Position numbers and translations under genes: made by a program | From: a virus | DNA: 38,054 bases | Reading direction: 5' to 3' (one strand) | Virus record (IMG/VR): IMGVR_UViG_3300032058_000002 | Span: 1-38,054 of that record | Shown: positions 1-11,200 of the stretch, piece after piece | How positions within the stretch are numbered: the stretch's first letter is position 1 | Layout of the letters: every line of letters starts with the position of its first letter | Notes under the pieces: generated by a model | Databases searched by the model: none | Seen by the model: only the letters and a program-made list of their open reading frames with translations | Told to the model about the DNA's origin: nothing

Positions 1-1054
1 CCTTAACACACTGTAAACCTGCATTACAAATAACAGGAATACCATATGAGATAAGTGTTAAAATTCTAACATATAGAGCATAGTTGTTAATAATCCAAGG
101 TTTAGTAAGAACAATACTTGCATCAAACTCAGAAAGTGTTTCTGGAAGAGATGTTACATAGTGATTATCAATAAAGAAATTTTTATTACCTTCTATAGAC
201 TCAAAATACTTACTAAAATAGTTAGTAAATATTTTCTTGTTATTAGGTGAAAAAGCATGCAAAAATGTTATATAAACACTACTAAGATCTTTTTGATCTA
301 AGGAAAATAAGAATTCAGGGTAGTACCAAGGCTTTATTTCACCTAACCATACAAGATTAAGGGCAGAGGAAGATCCTAGTGGTTTTCTTGTTACTGTTGT
401 TGTTTTATCAACTCCAAATGGAACTTTCAATAGTGTGGAAAACTGAAATGCTTTCCAATCAAGTTTTTCAATCATAAAAAACTGACCTTCATAGCCGAAA
501 CGCTGTGAATCAAGTGCATATAAAACGCAGTTTGCCCTTTTAAGTAAAGGTACATGTTGTTGTATGAACCTATCCCAGGCTATCTTTTTATATACCCTAG
601 AAAATCCTAATAGATTGCAAGGCTCTTCACTTGGTATAAAATTCCAACCGTCTACAATGAGATTAATATCATATGGCAATACTGCACCATTTAGCATACC
701 AACTAAGTTGTGTGTTGGTAATATAACAACATTGAACTTTTTAAGTTTACGGTCTAGTTCCTCAGACCACAACCCTCTTGCAGCTTTTAAACTATATGTC
801 TGTATTGAAAAGGGTAGCTGTCTAGTATAAACAAACTCTTTATTATAATATAAATCAGGTACAAATAATGTAACACCAAAATCTTTTTGTTGTGAAAGCT
901 GAAGTGCAATATTCCAAGAACGGATACCAAAAGCATTTGCATAAGAATATAAATGGCACACCTCTTCTTGTTCTTCTTGCGTAAGTTTACTGAGATTATT
1001 TTGATCTAATTGGAAAGGCACTGTTGATGTACTTATAACAGCAATAGTTTTCAT
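1..1054 (-). CDS. Glycosyltransferase, GT4-like (3' end cut by window)
   Basis: The frame is open from an ATG at 1054 to the window start, giving 351 residues with the C-terminus missing. The start has a good ribosome site (AAAGGAG, about 8 nt upstream). The N-terminus (MKTIAVISTS) looks like the first beta strand of a GT-B fold. Mid-protein there is VPFGVD followed by LVWLGEIKPWYYPE, which matches the 'FGvd ... WLG.i.pW' signature of family-4-like glycosyltransferases. The last visible part, LISYGIPVICNAG, matches the sugar-nucleotide-binding 'yG.Pvv..' motif. It would transfer a sugar from an activated donor, but donor and acceptor cannot be read. It lies 29 nt downstream of the gpJ-like baseplate gene and probably shares its transcript. 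That position suggests modification of a virion or host-surface glycan, which is inference. Confidence 0.75.
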   Translation of the reverse strand, partial: MKTIAVISTSTVPFQLDQNNLSKLTQEEQEEVCHLYSYANAFGIRSWNIALQLSQQKDFGVTLFVPDLYYNKEFVYTRQLPFSIQTYSLKAARGLWSEELDRKLKKFNVVILPTHNLVGMLNGAVLPYDINLIVDGWNFIPSEEPCNLLGFSRVYKKIAWDRFIQQHVPLLKRANCVLYALDSQRFGYEGQFFMIEKLDWKAFQFSTLLKVPFGVDKTTTVTRKPLGSSSALNLVWLGEIKPWYYPEFLFSLDQKDLSSVYITFLHAFSPNNKKIFTNYFSKYFESIEGNKNFFIDNHYVTSLPETLSEFDASIVLTKPWIINNYALYVRILTLISYGIPVICNAGLQCVK

Positions 1055-1083
1055 ATGTTATACTCCTTTATACAAAGTTGAAT

Positions 1084-2541
1084 TTACACCCATTCAGTTA
1101 ATGTAATAGTACCTGTAACTGCATATTCTTTAGATGATAGTAATATATCCCCAAATGCAGTTAACGTGCCTCCTCCTACAGGTGTTAGTACACAGCTTGC
1201 AAGATTAATGTTATCTACACCAGAATCTTTGCCAACTGCAGTTACAATATCTGATTTTTCAATCGAACCAGACAACGCATTTTCATCAATAACATTTGCA
1301 ATAATAAGTTCAAGAGAGGATTTATATGAATTAAAATCATACCCTTTTCGTAGTGCTAAAGAAAGTTGTACATTGATTTGAACCTTCGTGAAGCCAAATA
1401 CTAAATAATCCCTGTTAATATAATAATTTTCTTCTGCTTCTAGAGCTTGTTGTATATCGTTAAGTAGCTTGTTATAAATATATAACAATGTTACTGTTTG
1501 TCCGCTTAAGAAAGTACCAAAATTTGTCTGACCTTCAGAAGTTAAAACAAGCTTATCAAACCCCTTTGTAGAGTTTGCTAAAATTCCTGTATCTTTTTGA
1601 AGTGTATAATATGTTGGAGGTAGGGGTACACCATCAACAAGACATGAAATAATAGATAACACCGGTTGTTTACTGAAACGAATTGATGTTGAAGTATATT
1701 GTAGATTTGTAGGATCATTCAAGCCTAGTGTTGTAATCTGTAGTTCTTCTGTGTATGGCTCGGACGTTTCACCGTATACATATATATCAGTACACCCACC
1801 AAATCCTCCATCACGTACCATTAAAGGATGTCCAGAAGGAACAACAATAACAGATTTTGAAAATTGCTTTACAAAAGAAATTAAGCCGGCTTGTGTACCT
1901 AAGTTACGACCTTGAAATTTTTCTCTTACACGGTTCAGTTTAGATGAAACTGATTCTCCATAAGAACCACCTGTAATTGGTGCAGTATTAATACATCCGT
2001 CTATACCTGAGATTGATCCTGTAATTTGTGTAACTGTGTTTGAGCCTGCACTATATTCTGGACCAGCACCAAGTGATTCAACTAATGCTTGTATTTCCCA
2101 CCTATTTGTACTAGAATTAAAAAATGCAGTTTTAGTTGCTGCATAGAGTGTGTATGTTGCAATAACCCTAAACTGTAAAGGTTCTGCACCACCTGTTGAG
2201 ACGAGTGTACCTTCAGGGATTACAATATCTTGAGTTGGTTCTGTGTATGTATAAAATACAACTAAGCCTGTTGATTTTGTTGGTTCATAAGGAGTAACAC
2301 CATAATTTTCACAAAACTCATCTACATCTGCTTCATCCAGTTCATTATAGTAAATAAAGGGTGCGTGTAGTTTATACATATATGTAAGAGATTGGTATAG
2401 ATAATACAATATACCTGCTATTGGAGCTTCTATAAACAAATCTCTTTCAGGAGTACCCTCAGTAAGGTCTAGTTGAGGTAATCTCTGCAAATAAGCAGAG
2501 ACAAGATCAGTACGAATAGAGTCAATCGTCTTTTCTAGCAT
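1084..2541 (-). CDS. Baseplate wedge protein, gpJ/gp6-like (Baseplate_J family)
   Basis: This 485-aa protein has the gpJ layout. The N-terminal helical part includes TEGTPERDLFIEAPIAGILY, where the family typically has 'pGs..r.l.e..a'. Near residues 95-115 comes the diagnostic segment TQDIVIPEGTLVST. A long beta-rich middle follows, and the C-terminal part carries repeated short wedge strands. Phage Mu gp47 and P2 gpJ are about 300-360 aa; T4 gp6 is 660 aa. It would form the wedge ring that joins the central hub to the baseplate periphery. Its ATG overlaps the stop of the gp25-like gene by one base (TAATG), with AAGGGG as ribosome site, so the two are probably translationally coupled. The family call rests on motif and context. 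Confidence 0.85.
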   Translation of the reverse strand: MLEKTIDSIRTDLVSAYLQRLPQLDLTEGTPERDLFIEAPIAGILYYLYQSLTYMYKLHAPFIYYNELDEADVDEFCENYGVTPYEPTKSTGLVVFYTYTEPTQDIVIPEGTLVSTGGAEPLQFRVIATYTLYAATKTAFFNSSTNRWEIQALVESLGAGPEYSAGSNTVTQITGSISGIDGCINTAPITGGSYGESVSSKLNRVREKFQGRNLGTQAGLISFVKQFSKSVIVVPSGHPLMVRDGGFGGCTDIYVYGETSEPYTEELQITTLGLNDPTNLQYTSTSIRFSKQPVLSIISCLVDGVPLPPTYYTLQKDTGILANSTKGFDKLVLTSEGQTNFGTFLSGQTVTLLYIYNKLLNDIQQALEAEENYYINRDYLVFGFTKVQINVQLSLALRKGYDFNSYKSSLELIIANVIDENALSGSIEKSDIVTAVGKDSGVDNINLASCVLTPVGGGTLTAFGDILLSSKEYAVTGTITLTEWV

Positions 2542-2987
2542 TATAATACCCCTTCAAATAATCCTAGATTTTCTGTTTCTCCAGTAGCTAATGACAATTG
2601 TATATCTACAACTATTTTGCGTCCAAGTTGGGGATCTGTAACCATATATGTATTATGTGTTATGCTAGTAATAATCTCACCTACACTAAGATTTTTTCTT
2701 GCTTCTTGTAAACGTATGTAATTTTGTATACTTTGTTTTATTAAGATTTGTGCAAGCTGTAAGGCTTCTTTATCTGTTAGCTCATAAAAGAGATCTTTTC
2801 TATGAAGCTCAGTTCCATAAAGTGGATTATATCTATAAAACCCTGTAATATTTTCTTCTGATTCTACTTCAGTACAGAGCATTTTATAGAAATCTCTACT
2901 TGCTTTTTCTTTACCAGTTACAAAGTTAAAATGTCCAGAAGGTAAAAAAACAAAGTCTCCGTTACGTATCTGTAAACCAACAGCCAT
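2541..2987 (-). CDS. Baseplate wedge protein, gp25/gpW-like
   Basis: This 148-aa protein has the size and position of the gp25 family. In contractile tails and type VI secretion, gp25 sits beside the gpJ/gp6 wedge protein and links sheath to baseplate. The central part (roughly residues 60-100) has LFYELTDKEALQLAQILIKQ followed by YIRLQEARKNLSVGEI. This fits the family pattern of a helix that precedes the 'ep R......v' region and a final pair of strands (KIVVDIQLSLATGE). The ATG has a GGGAG site rather far upstream (about 13 nt), with a small GAGT/ACTC inverted repeat between them that could shorten the distance. It overlaps gpJ by one base. The T4 family's EPR-type core motif is not exact here, so the call leans partly on neighbours. 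Confidence 0.7.
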   Translation of the reverse strand: MAVGLQIRNGDFVFLPSGHFNFVTGKEKASRDFYKMLCTEVESEENITGFYRYNPLYGTELHRKDLFYELTDKEALQLAQILIKQSIQNYIRLQEARKNLSVGEIITSITHNTYMVTDPQLGRKIVVDIQLSLATGETENLGLFEGVL

Positions 2988-3055
2988 AGTTGAGTATACA
3001 CTCCCTTAATAATATTTACATAAACAATAAGAATAAAATTAGAAATATTAAGATA

Positions 3056-3550
3056 CTAAACACTTTGCAAGGCTGATTTATATGCATCTAAATCTCCTTT
3101 TGATTGTTCTAACTTTTCAATTAACATTGTAAGATTAGCAATCTGATTTACAAGCCTCATACGATTTATTCTTAGTTCATATATAGTTTGAAATATTTTT
3201 AAACCCGATAGATTCATTATAGAATGAATTGAAGCAATCTCTATAGTAGAAGAATTTTGTAAATCTTGTGTGTTAGAAGTAAATATACTATAAATAATAT
3301 CTTTATTACTATCAGAGATTGAATTTTCTAGCCTTTCAATTCTTTTAGAAAGTATAGTTAGTTGTGTGCTTTTTACACCCTTTAAATGTTTATATAGTTC
3401 TATTTTCTTGTCAATTTGCTGTTTTGATATATCTATAATAACTTCAGCTGATTTTGTTGCTTTGTATGGAACATTGTCTACTATAAATATTCTCTGTGAA
3501 AATTGCTTAATATATTTTTTTGTTTCAGGTGAAGAGAAGTTTAAAGCCAT
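3056..3550 (-). CDS. Unrecognised baseplate-operon protein, helical
   Basis: I do not recognise this 164-aa protein. It starts at an ATG with an AGGAG site and lies 2 nt after the PAAR-like gene. The first 45 residues are mixed strand and helix (FIVDNVPYKATKSAEVIIDI). The rest is almost wholly predicted helix with heptad-like hydrophobic spacing (for example LTILSKRIERLENSISDSN and LVNQIANLTMLIEKLEQ), suggesting a two-segment coiled coil. Lying between the spike tip and the gp25-like gene, it is likely a minor baseplate component or an assembly factor. That role is inferred from position only. A 68-nt gap after it holds nothing beyond the next ribosome site. Confidence 0.6.
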   Translation of the reverse strand: MALNFSSPETKKYIKQFSQRIFIVDNVPYKATKSAEVIIDISKQQIDKKIELYKHLKGVKSTQLTILSKRIERLENSISDSNKDIIYSIFTSNTQDLQNSSTIEIASIHSIMNLSGLKIFQTIYELRINRMRLVNQIANLTMLIEKLEQSKGDLDAYKSALQSV

Positions 3551-3552
3551 TG

Positions 3553-3963
3553 TTAATCTCCTGATACTTTAGTTTGACCAGCATTAGTAACAGCCATTGT
3601 ACATGAGCAAGGTACAGGTGAACCTGTATTTGTATTTAACCATTGTCCTGAACATGTACCTGAATCATTTAATCGGATAATACTTTTACCTTCAATTTGA
3701 CATTTAACACTAGTACCCATTAAACTACCTGAACCTGCAATAAACTGAAAAGGTCCTGCAGGAGCAAATGGACAAGGTGCACCGGGATTCCACACAAATT
3801 GTATCTTATCGATCATTAAAAACCCTTCTGGTGAAGAGCACTTAGATGAAGGTGTATAAATAACCCCAGGTCTTGGTAGTGTCACAGGACCAGTTGGAAC
3901 ACAAGGTCCAGAAACTAATGTAAATGTAATTACAAGTTTATCATTAGCAAATAGAGTACCCAT
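3553..3963 (-). CDS. PAAR-like spike-tip protein (cysteine-rich)
   Basis: This 136-aa protein follows the spike gene by 9 nt. It has seven cysteines (residues 21, 42, 64, 88, 104, 119, 121), many glycines and prolines, and short beta strands. The second half reads GTSVKCQIEGKSIIRLNDS and ends TNAGQTKVSGD. This resembles PAAR-like (DUF4280-type) proteins, which have a 'v.v.Gk.v.r..D' strand and a terminal 'aGQ.KV'. PAAR proteins form a small metal-stabilised cone that caps the trimeric spike and makes first contact with the target membrane. The cysteines could bind zinc or iron. Position right after the gp5/VgrG-like gene supports this. The exact metal ligands and the family assignment are inference from pattern, not from a search. 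Confidence 0.6.
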   Translation of the reverse strand: MGTLFANDKLVITFTLVSGPCVPTGPVTLPRPGVIYTPSSKCSSPEGFLMIDKIQFVWNPGAPCPFAPAGPFQFIAGSGSLMGTSVKCQIEGKSIIRLNDSGTCSGQWLNTNTGSPVPCSCTMAVTNAGQTKVSGD

Positions 3964-3972
3964 GATTTCCTC

Positions 3973-5265
3973 TTAAGAAATTGTTAATGCACCATTAATA
4001 CTTACAGGAGAACCTGTTAGTGTAATCCCACCAGATGATTGTATTTGCACAGGACCATTTGACTGTATTTGTAGTCCACTAGATGTAAGCTGTATCGTAA
4101 CAGCATTATTACCACCTTTGATAGTCATATCGCCACTACTTGCAATTTGTATGCTACCTTTATCATTCTTAATTGTAATCTGATTTTCTTTTGTTATTTC
4201 GATTGAAGACTTTTGATTATAAATCTTTACAACTTGTTCCTTATCAATGAAAAATGTAAAGTTTGTATTTTTAATTGTTATACAATCTTGTGGATTTATA
4301 ATAACTTCAGCATTCTGTATCTTCAAATGTAATTGTGTTTTTGGTGTATTATCTTGTTTCCCAGTTTGAAATGATACATAATCTTGTGTTGCATAATCAT
4401 ATAAAAGAAACTCACCTTGGTCTGTGATACCTATACCTATACCACTTGCCATTCTTAAAAGAAATTGTAAAATCTTGGATTGTATTTTCTCTTGTTGTCC
4501 TCTTACATCAGTTACTTCTGTACTAAGAGATAATACTCCAATTGTAGGATATTTATTAACATTAGTGGATGAATCTACAATTTCAGGTTCAAGTCCTGTT
4601 TCTGGATCTACAGCTGTACCAACAAAAACAGAAAACTCTCTTAATTGCTTAGGATCATTATATTTTGATTTGTATTCTTCTTCCTTAGGATCAGAATCCG
4701 CATTTCTAAGAATATCCCCTGCACGTAGTCTAACTCCTGAAAACTCAAACTTACCAGTACTAATAAATAAATTTAGTAATGAAGAAACTGAATCAAGAAG
4801 AATATAATCGTTGTATCCTGTTTCAATTAAAACATCGCCTGACTTATTGAGATATAATTTCGACCCTCCAATACTTGTAACTTCAACTTCCCCAGGATTA
4901 AGTGAGATAAAGGGCTTATACGATGTAACTTCTTTTGTATCTTTAGGAAATGTACCATTTTCAATACCCTCAAGAAAGTATCCTAAATGTACCCATCCTT
5001 TCATTCCTCTTCCTAAAATAACATATGTTACCTCTGGGATAGGTACAAATCTAAAACCTGCTCCAACAGTTGTTACAGGCAAGTTTATATTAATACCAGT
5101 AACTTTACTATTTATTCCAAGTATAGGAATATCCACGGTCATTTTCATAGTGTAAGGATCAACAGACAACACTTTACCTATTGTAATCTCAGAAAAATCT
5201 TGTGCAGTTGTATAATCACTCTGCACACGGGGTAAAAATGAATCATAAAGCTTATTTATATTCAT
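3973..5265 (-). CDS. Central tail spike, gp5/gpV/VgrG-like
   Basis: The 430-aa product has an N-terminal OB-fold-like region at about residues 28-100, including IGKVLSVDPYTMKMTVDIP and VILGRGMKGWVHLGYF. This is the usual start of gpV, gp5 and VgrG spike proteins. The C-terminal 80 residues are a run of short alternating strands with regular spacing (QITIKNDKGSIQIASSG, MTIKGGNNAVTIQL, LQIQSNGPVQIQSSG, ITLTGSPVSINGALTIS), typical of the triple-stranded beta-helix needle. No lysozyme domain like that of T4 gp5 is visible. It would trimerise on the hub and pierce the envelope when the sheath contracts. It sits between the hub (12 nt upstream) and the PAAR-like tip (9 nt downstream), which is the expected assembly order. 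Confidence 0.85.
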   Translation of the reverse strand: MNINKLYDSFLPRVQSDYTTAQDFSEITIGKVLSVDPYTMKMTVDIPILGINSKVTGININLPVTTVGAGFRFVPIPEVTYVILGRGMKGWVHLGYFLEGIENGTFPKDTKEVTSYKPFISLNPGEVEVTSIGGSKLYLNKSGDVLIETGYNDYILLDSVSSLLNLFISTGKFEFSGVRLRAGDILRNADSDPKEEEYKSKYNDPKQLREFSVFVGTAVDPETGLEPEIVDSSTNVNKYPTIGVLSLSTEVTDVRGQQEKIQSKILQFLLRMASGIGIGITDQGEFLLYDYATQDYVSFQTGKQDNTPKTQLHLKIQNAEVIINPQDCITIKNTNFTFFIDKEQVVKIYNQKSSIEITKENQITIKNDKGSIQIASSGDMTIKGGNNAVTIQLTSSGLQIQSNGPVQIQSSGGITLTGSPVSINGALTIS

Positions 5266-5277
5266 AATCCTGCCTCA

Positions 5278-8200
5278 TCAAGATTTAGGTTTAGGTGTCC
5301 TCTTAAGATACGTTTCTACAGTAACTTGTTTTGGTTTTTTGCTCTTACCTTGTTCTGAGGGTTCAGGGATATCAAATGTTAGTTTATTCTTTTTTGTATC
5401 CCATTCATTCTCTACAAGCTCCCATATAGAAGAATTATCAAAATTATATGCTAGTTCATATAACTGGCCAAAATAACTGTCTTCAGTTACCTCACGAAGA
5501 TTATCAGGTCTCTTCTCATGACCTTGACCATATAGTTTCCTAATGATATTTTTCTTATTATTTTTTAGTTGTATAATTAATGATTTTACACCTTCAAGCT
5601 CTGCATTTTTTAATCTTAATCTGTGTAACTCTTCGTCAATCTGTAAACCTGATGTAGTGTTCTTTAACTTATCTGAAATTTCTTTAATGTCTTTTTCAAG
5701 ATTTTTACTTTTTTCTTCCTGTTTATATAGTTCAGAATCTTTTCTTGATCCATTGCCAATATTAATATACTGATTTTTTAATTCTGTAATTGTAGATGTT
5801 AAATCATTAATAACATTAATAAATGATTCTATATTACTTGCGCCAACAGCAGCAATAGAAGTATATGTAAAAGGAGAATCATTATAATTTATATGTCCTA
5901 TCATAGGATGAACAGAGAATAAACCTCCAGAAACTTTTGTTTCAAGTAATTTCTTCACAGCACTACCTGCCAGCTGTGCAAGTGGTGCACCTACAATAAC
6001 GGAAGCTTTATTGCTTACCCTTCTTGATGGTACAGTAACACCACCAGAAAATGGGATATAACTAGTACTGTAATAGGGTTCAACAGGATGGGTTTTATCA
6101 GATGGATTTTTCCATGCTTCTCGAATATTAACATCTGCATAACCAGAAAAAGCTTCTTTTGTTTGATGTATAATCCCTGTAGTATCATTTTCTAATGAGG
6201 TTATTCTACCACGTTTTGTAACTGTAGTATCAGCATAAGAAACATCAACAGTTGCATCAATTCTAGAAATAACTGAGTTAGAAGGATGATTAGATGATAA
6301 TGAACTTGTTAGTGTAACTTGTGTAGTTGTACCATTATACACTACACTCTGCACAACTTTTTCTTCTACAGATTTACCAGATAATGTAAAGTGAATAGCA
6401 TTATATAAATCATGATATGATTGCACTTTAATTTCTTTATCTCCAGGATTACAATCCTGAGACAAAGTATATGTTTGGGGTATATCTTGAAAATCTGAAA
6501 CTACTGTATTTGCTTGATACTTATGTTTTAAAGGTACAGTAAGTACAATGATATCATCTGATCCACTAGTGTAAACATCACTAATAGTTGAGTCTTCTAC
6601 AACATCTTGATTAATTGTTAATCTAGTAGCATTTCGCAAGAAGTTATAATTACCAGAAGGTTGTAAACTGATCTCAACACCATTCAGTTGCAAAGTGGAA
6701 CTTAGTTGATAAGTAGTACCTTCTTGATCTACAATAGTTGTTACACTATCAAATGAGTCTTTCAGTGGTGAATCAATAAGAAATGAAGTAGCAGAAGACC
6801 ATCCATTAAATTTTACAGTCTGTTTGAAAACAGAATGTAATGTAACATTAGTTAATGCAGAAAGATCTTTAACGTCAAGTAATAGGATAACCCTCTGACC
6901 AGTTAACGCATCTAGTGCAAGCTGGTAGAATACAGGTATATCTTGATTATCGGATACAACCGCAGATGTTGTGAAGTTATGCAATAATGCTTCTTGTAGT
7001 CTAATATAGTTCCCTGAAACAAACTCTACTCTAACTGTTTGTGTAAAACCACCTTCTTTAAATACTAACGTTAGTTTTCTTTCCAAGTCACGTGTATGTG
7101 CATACAGCAGATTGTTTCCTGTTACAGATATATCTTCTGAAAGATAAAATTTTTCACCCAACTCATTTTCAATGTAAGAAACATCTTTTAATGATTTAAA
7201 ATGAGGAAACTTTAATGAACTTGGTTCTATAATTGAAACTCGAGTGCCTGTTATATTTCCAATCCTAAATGATTCAGTTTGTGTTCGTTCCAATATAAAT
7301 GTAAGGTAACGAGGTAGTGATGAATTTCTTAAGTCAACAGGTATAAATCTAGAGGATTGAGACAATGTAGAAGTTACAGCGTATGATGTAGAATTTCCAT
7401 CCGTAACAGAAATCGGAGATACTGAAGTCGGAATATATGTATCTTGTAATGCTTCTTGTAAGATAATTCCATTAGATGCAACTGATTTTATGAACACATT
7501 CTCCTCTTGGTGTTTTGAAAATCGTAGTTTAAGTTTTTTAAGTAAGTTACTTATTACTCCATTAGTGTTAGCACAAACAAGAAATGTATTTCCTGATCTA
7601 GGTTCAATTCTAATAGAATAATGTGTGCCTAAACCATCAACAAGTGAGATTTCATCAAGCTGATAGGAGTACATGAGTGGTGCTGATAGCATCAGTGTAG
7701 TATTGTTACGCACACACGAAACTTTTATATTTTCTGTTTGGTTACTACTAATCACAATAGCATTAGATATTGCTAAGACAGGTGAAAGGTCTCCTGTACA
7801 TTCAATATAAAACTGCCCTAAATTTGCAGGAGATGCTAATGTACCAATAGGTTCTAATATTCTAGTAAAACGAAATGCAATTTTATTACCAAGTGCACCT
7901 TCAAGTGTACTAGTAAGTGTTGCTAAAACAATACTTTTATATTGTTTACCGTTAATAACACTAGTTGCAGACTTGGTATATCCTTTCTGTGGCACCATTG
8001 TAGTAGATGTAGGCTTCACAACTCCAATAAGTCCTGCAACACCAGCTTGTGCTGCTAACGGTAAAACTGATTTTCCAGCAGATTTCAAAAGTGATGTAAG
8101 TTTTGTGCCACTTTTACCTTTACCAGTTACTCCTATGGACTCAAAATATTCTTCTTCTTTTTTGCGTAGCTTTACTATATCTGATTTAGAAACAAGGGTA

Positions 8201-11200
8201 AAATCATCTTCTTCTCCATATGCATATGTTAGTGCATTCTTTCTAATATATGTTAGCTGTATACCTGAATTAAATGTACTACCGATTTGAAACTCAAGCG
8301 TATACTGTGATAATCTCCCAATAATATCCTTGGCCTCAAGATAAATAGGTCTATTAAGAAACAATTCGGGTCTTCCAATAACAGTTGCAGTTGTTTGATA
8401 TACTTGACCTAAAAATCGCTTAAATATAACCTCAGCATATTTTAGTGCTTCTTCACCTGATTGTATAAATAAGTTTGTTACTTGCGGACCAGAATTATAT
8501 CCATACAACCTTACATAATCTTTACTAGGTTGATATAACCCTGCTTTCGCAAAATCCTTCAATGCTCCTAATGTAACAGGTGCTTGTAGTAATTTTGGAA
8601 GATAATCTTCAACAATTTCTTTCTTCAAATCAAGTAAATCGCTATTATCATGTAGTAGTACTATTTCACTACCTTTTATGAGATCCATAATAATGTTTGC
8701 ACGAGGTACACCGTTAATTTTAACTGTATATAAATCTGATTCTTTATTGTAAAAACGGTTAAAGAAGTCTTGTGCTAACTGAGAAGTAATTGGTTTAGTT
8801 GTATCAATTGCACAAATATCTTTGATAAGAGAACGCTTTGTAAACAACCTCCCTTCAGGACTACTACCCGCATACTCTTCTAGTGCTTTAAATAGAGATG
8901 GGAATATAGTACCAATAACTAATTCTTCTTTTTCTTGCTTTTTAAAGACTTTCCATATAGCTGTATCTGGTATAATAGATGGGAGTTGTATATCCATATA
9001 AGCCCATATCCCTTTAACGTCACCTGTATATGAATCAAGCTTTGAAATAGTATCATCTACAAGCTTAGAGAATGGTTCAGTAGTATATGTCTTAAAAAAT
9101 ACTAAAGGTAATTGTACAAAATAATATTCCATATGCTGTTTTTCATATTGTTTTTTCTTAAGTTCATATGCTGGACCAAGTCGGTTGTACAAGTCAGGAG
9201 GAAATCCATCTGCAATATAAGCTTGCATACCTAATCTATTTGATGATAAATCAGATTGACTTAATGCAAACAGTGTGCGAGCAAATTCATCATTTTGTAA
9301 AAGTGTGTTTTCTAAAGGAGGATATCCAGACATTGTTTTCCCTGCTTGTACAGATACAGATGTTTTAATATACTCAGGCTTAAAATCCATTGTAACAGAG
9401 ATTCTATCTTTTTCCATGAAAAGATAAGGATGTGATGCTTTGCGATTGTATGCGTATGCAGTTGTTGTATATGACATAGCATTATTTTCTGTACCCTTAT
9501 TATTTTTACCAATCTCTCCAAAACTATTAATTGTTACTTTTTCTTGTGCATAGGTAACATCATCTTTATCAGCTTTACTATAAAAATCTAAAGGATGCAT
9601 ATCATACAATGCAGGTTCAATAAAAATATCCCCCATTGGAGAAGAAAATAAATCAAATTCAATAGCACCTACTAGTTTTTGTAGTGCATCAAATACTGTA
9701 ATCATATTGGCTACGGATAATGAGAAATTTCCAAAATCTCCTGCAAGGGGGGAACGTTCAATCTGAAATCGCTTCGGTAGTAGTAAAAACACACGGGGCC
9801 TGAACAAGTTAATGTTTGTTCCTTTATCAGCACCTCCCCTAATTTCAACACAAGAACCAAACACTGATTCGCGTATCTTTTCAATTGGGGATACAACTAA
9901 TTTATCAATTGCTTTAGTACCACCAAGATAGCACTGTTCCCATATCAATTGTCCTTGATCAAAGCAGTTAACAACTTCATATGTTAAAGCAGGGTGTATA
10001 CCTGCAACACCAAAACATTTATTATCATACCATCCAGTACCCATATCTTTTGAGGTAGGAACAACTGATTTACCTTTAGGCGGTTGCAAAAGAGGTGCGT
10101 ACTCCCAATATCTAGTACTAAGATTATAATAATGCTCAAGCATAAGTTTACTACTGGAATCAGTAGAAGACATTAGTGAAGGTATAGGTATAAAATTAAG
10201 TTGAAAATACGCAAGATTCCAAGGGCTGTAGGTTAATGAGTTTAACTCCTTCATAGGAGTTTTAGCAATATCAATTATTGGATCAATCCCAGAAGATCCT
10301 GTCATAAAGTTAACAACAGCTGATCCAGCTTTACGAGCCACATCTATAACTTTACTAGTTGCACTTGTTAGATTTTTTGATGCTGATTCCTCCCTTTTTT
10401 CTGTGAACATAAAATTCTCATGGAAACTAAATGATTTGACAAGAGTGTCTTTCGCACTTTTATAATCTTTTATTTTATCCCCTGTTTCCTTATCTTTACC
10501 TATTAAAGATGCCTTTATCTTATCATCTTGGCCATAAAGATAGCAAGATTCAGTAACTAATGCATAGTCAGGACCAAATAGTACTGATTTAGATACAACA
10601 TCAACTCCTGATCTCTGCAATACAGAACCTAAAATATCAAATGTTCTGGATGTGCTAGCGTTTCTAAAACGCATTTCCATATTACCTGCAGATAATATAG
10701 AACCTCTCTCTGTAATATTTTGTTTCTTAAGTAAACCTAAAATATCTGTACACTCTAATGTAATTACATCCTCTTGTGGATATACCATTGATTCACTGAT
10801 TGTAGAAATCATTCCAGTGAATGCAAAATACCAGAAATTAGAAAAACGACCTTTCATGAAAACATAAACAGGATCACGATAATCAAATACACAATCATTT
10901 ACATATTTTGTAAGACCACTAAAATGTTTAATCTCAAATATAACTCTAGTTACACCTTTAATAGAAGGAACAGGTACACCTCCTGAAAGAGCACTTTTTA
11001 CAGTACTAAATGTTCCTTTAACTAGTTTCGATGCTTCTTTTACCGTAGCAAGTAATCCTGCGCCACCTACTTTCTGGAGTATGTTATCAACATCAAATCC
11101 AAGATTTTGTCGTTGTCTAATCCACTCATAATCATATGCAGAAAGTATATCTTTATCCTCCCTCCAATTTTTATGCAAATCAGATCTAGAGATACAATAA

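Noticed and set aside
4424-5155. Two plus-strand frames of 127 and 114 aa
   Set aside because: They are antisense to the spike gene, which has clear domains; no ribosome site or domain supports them.
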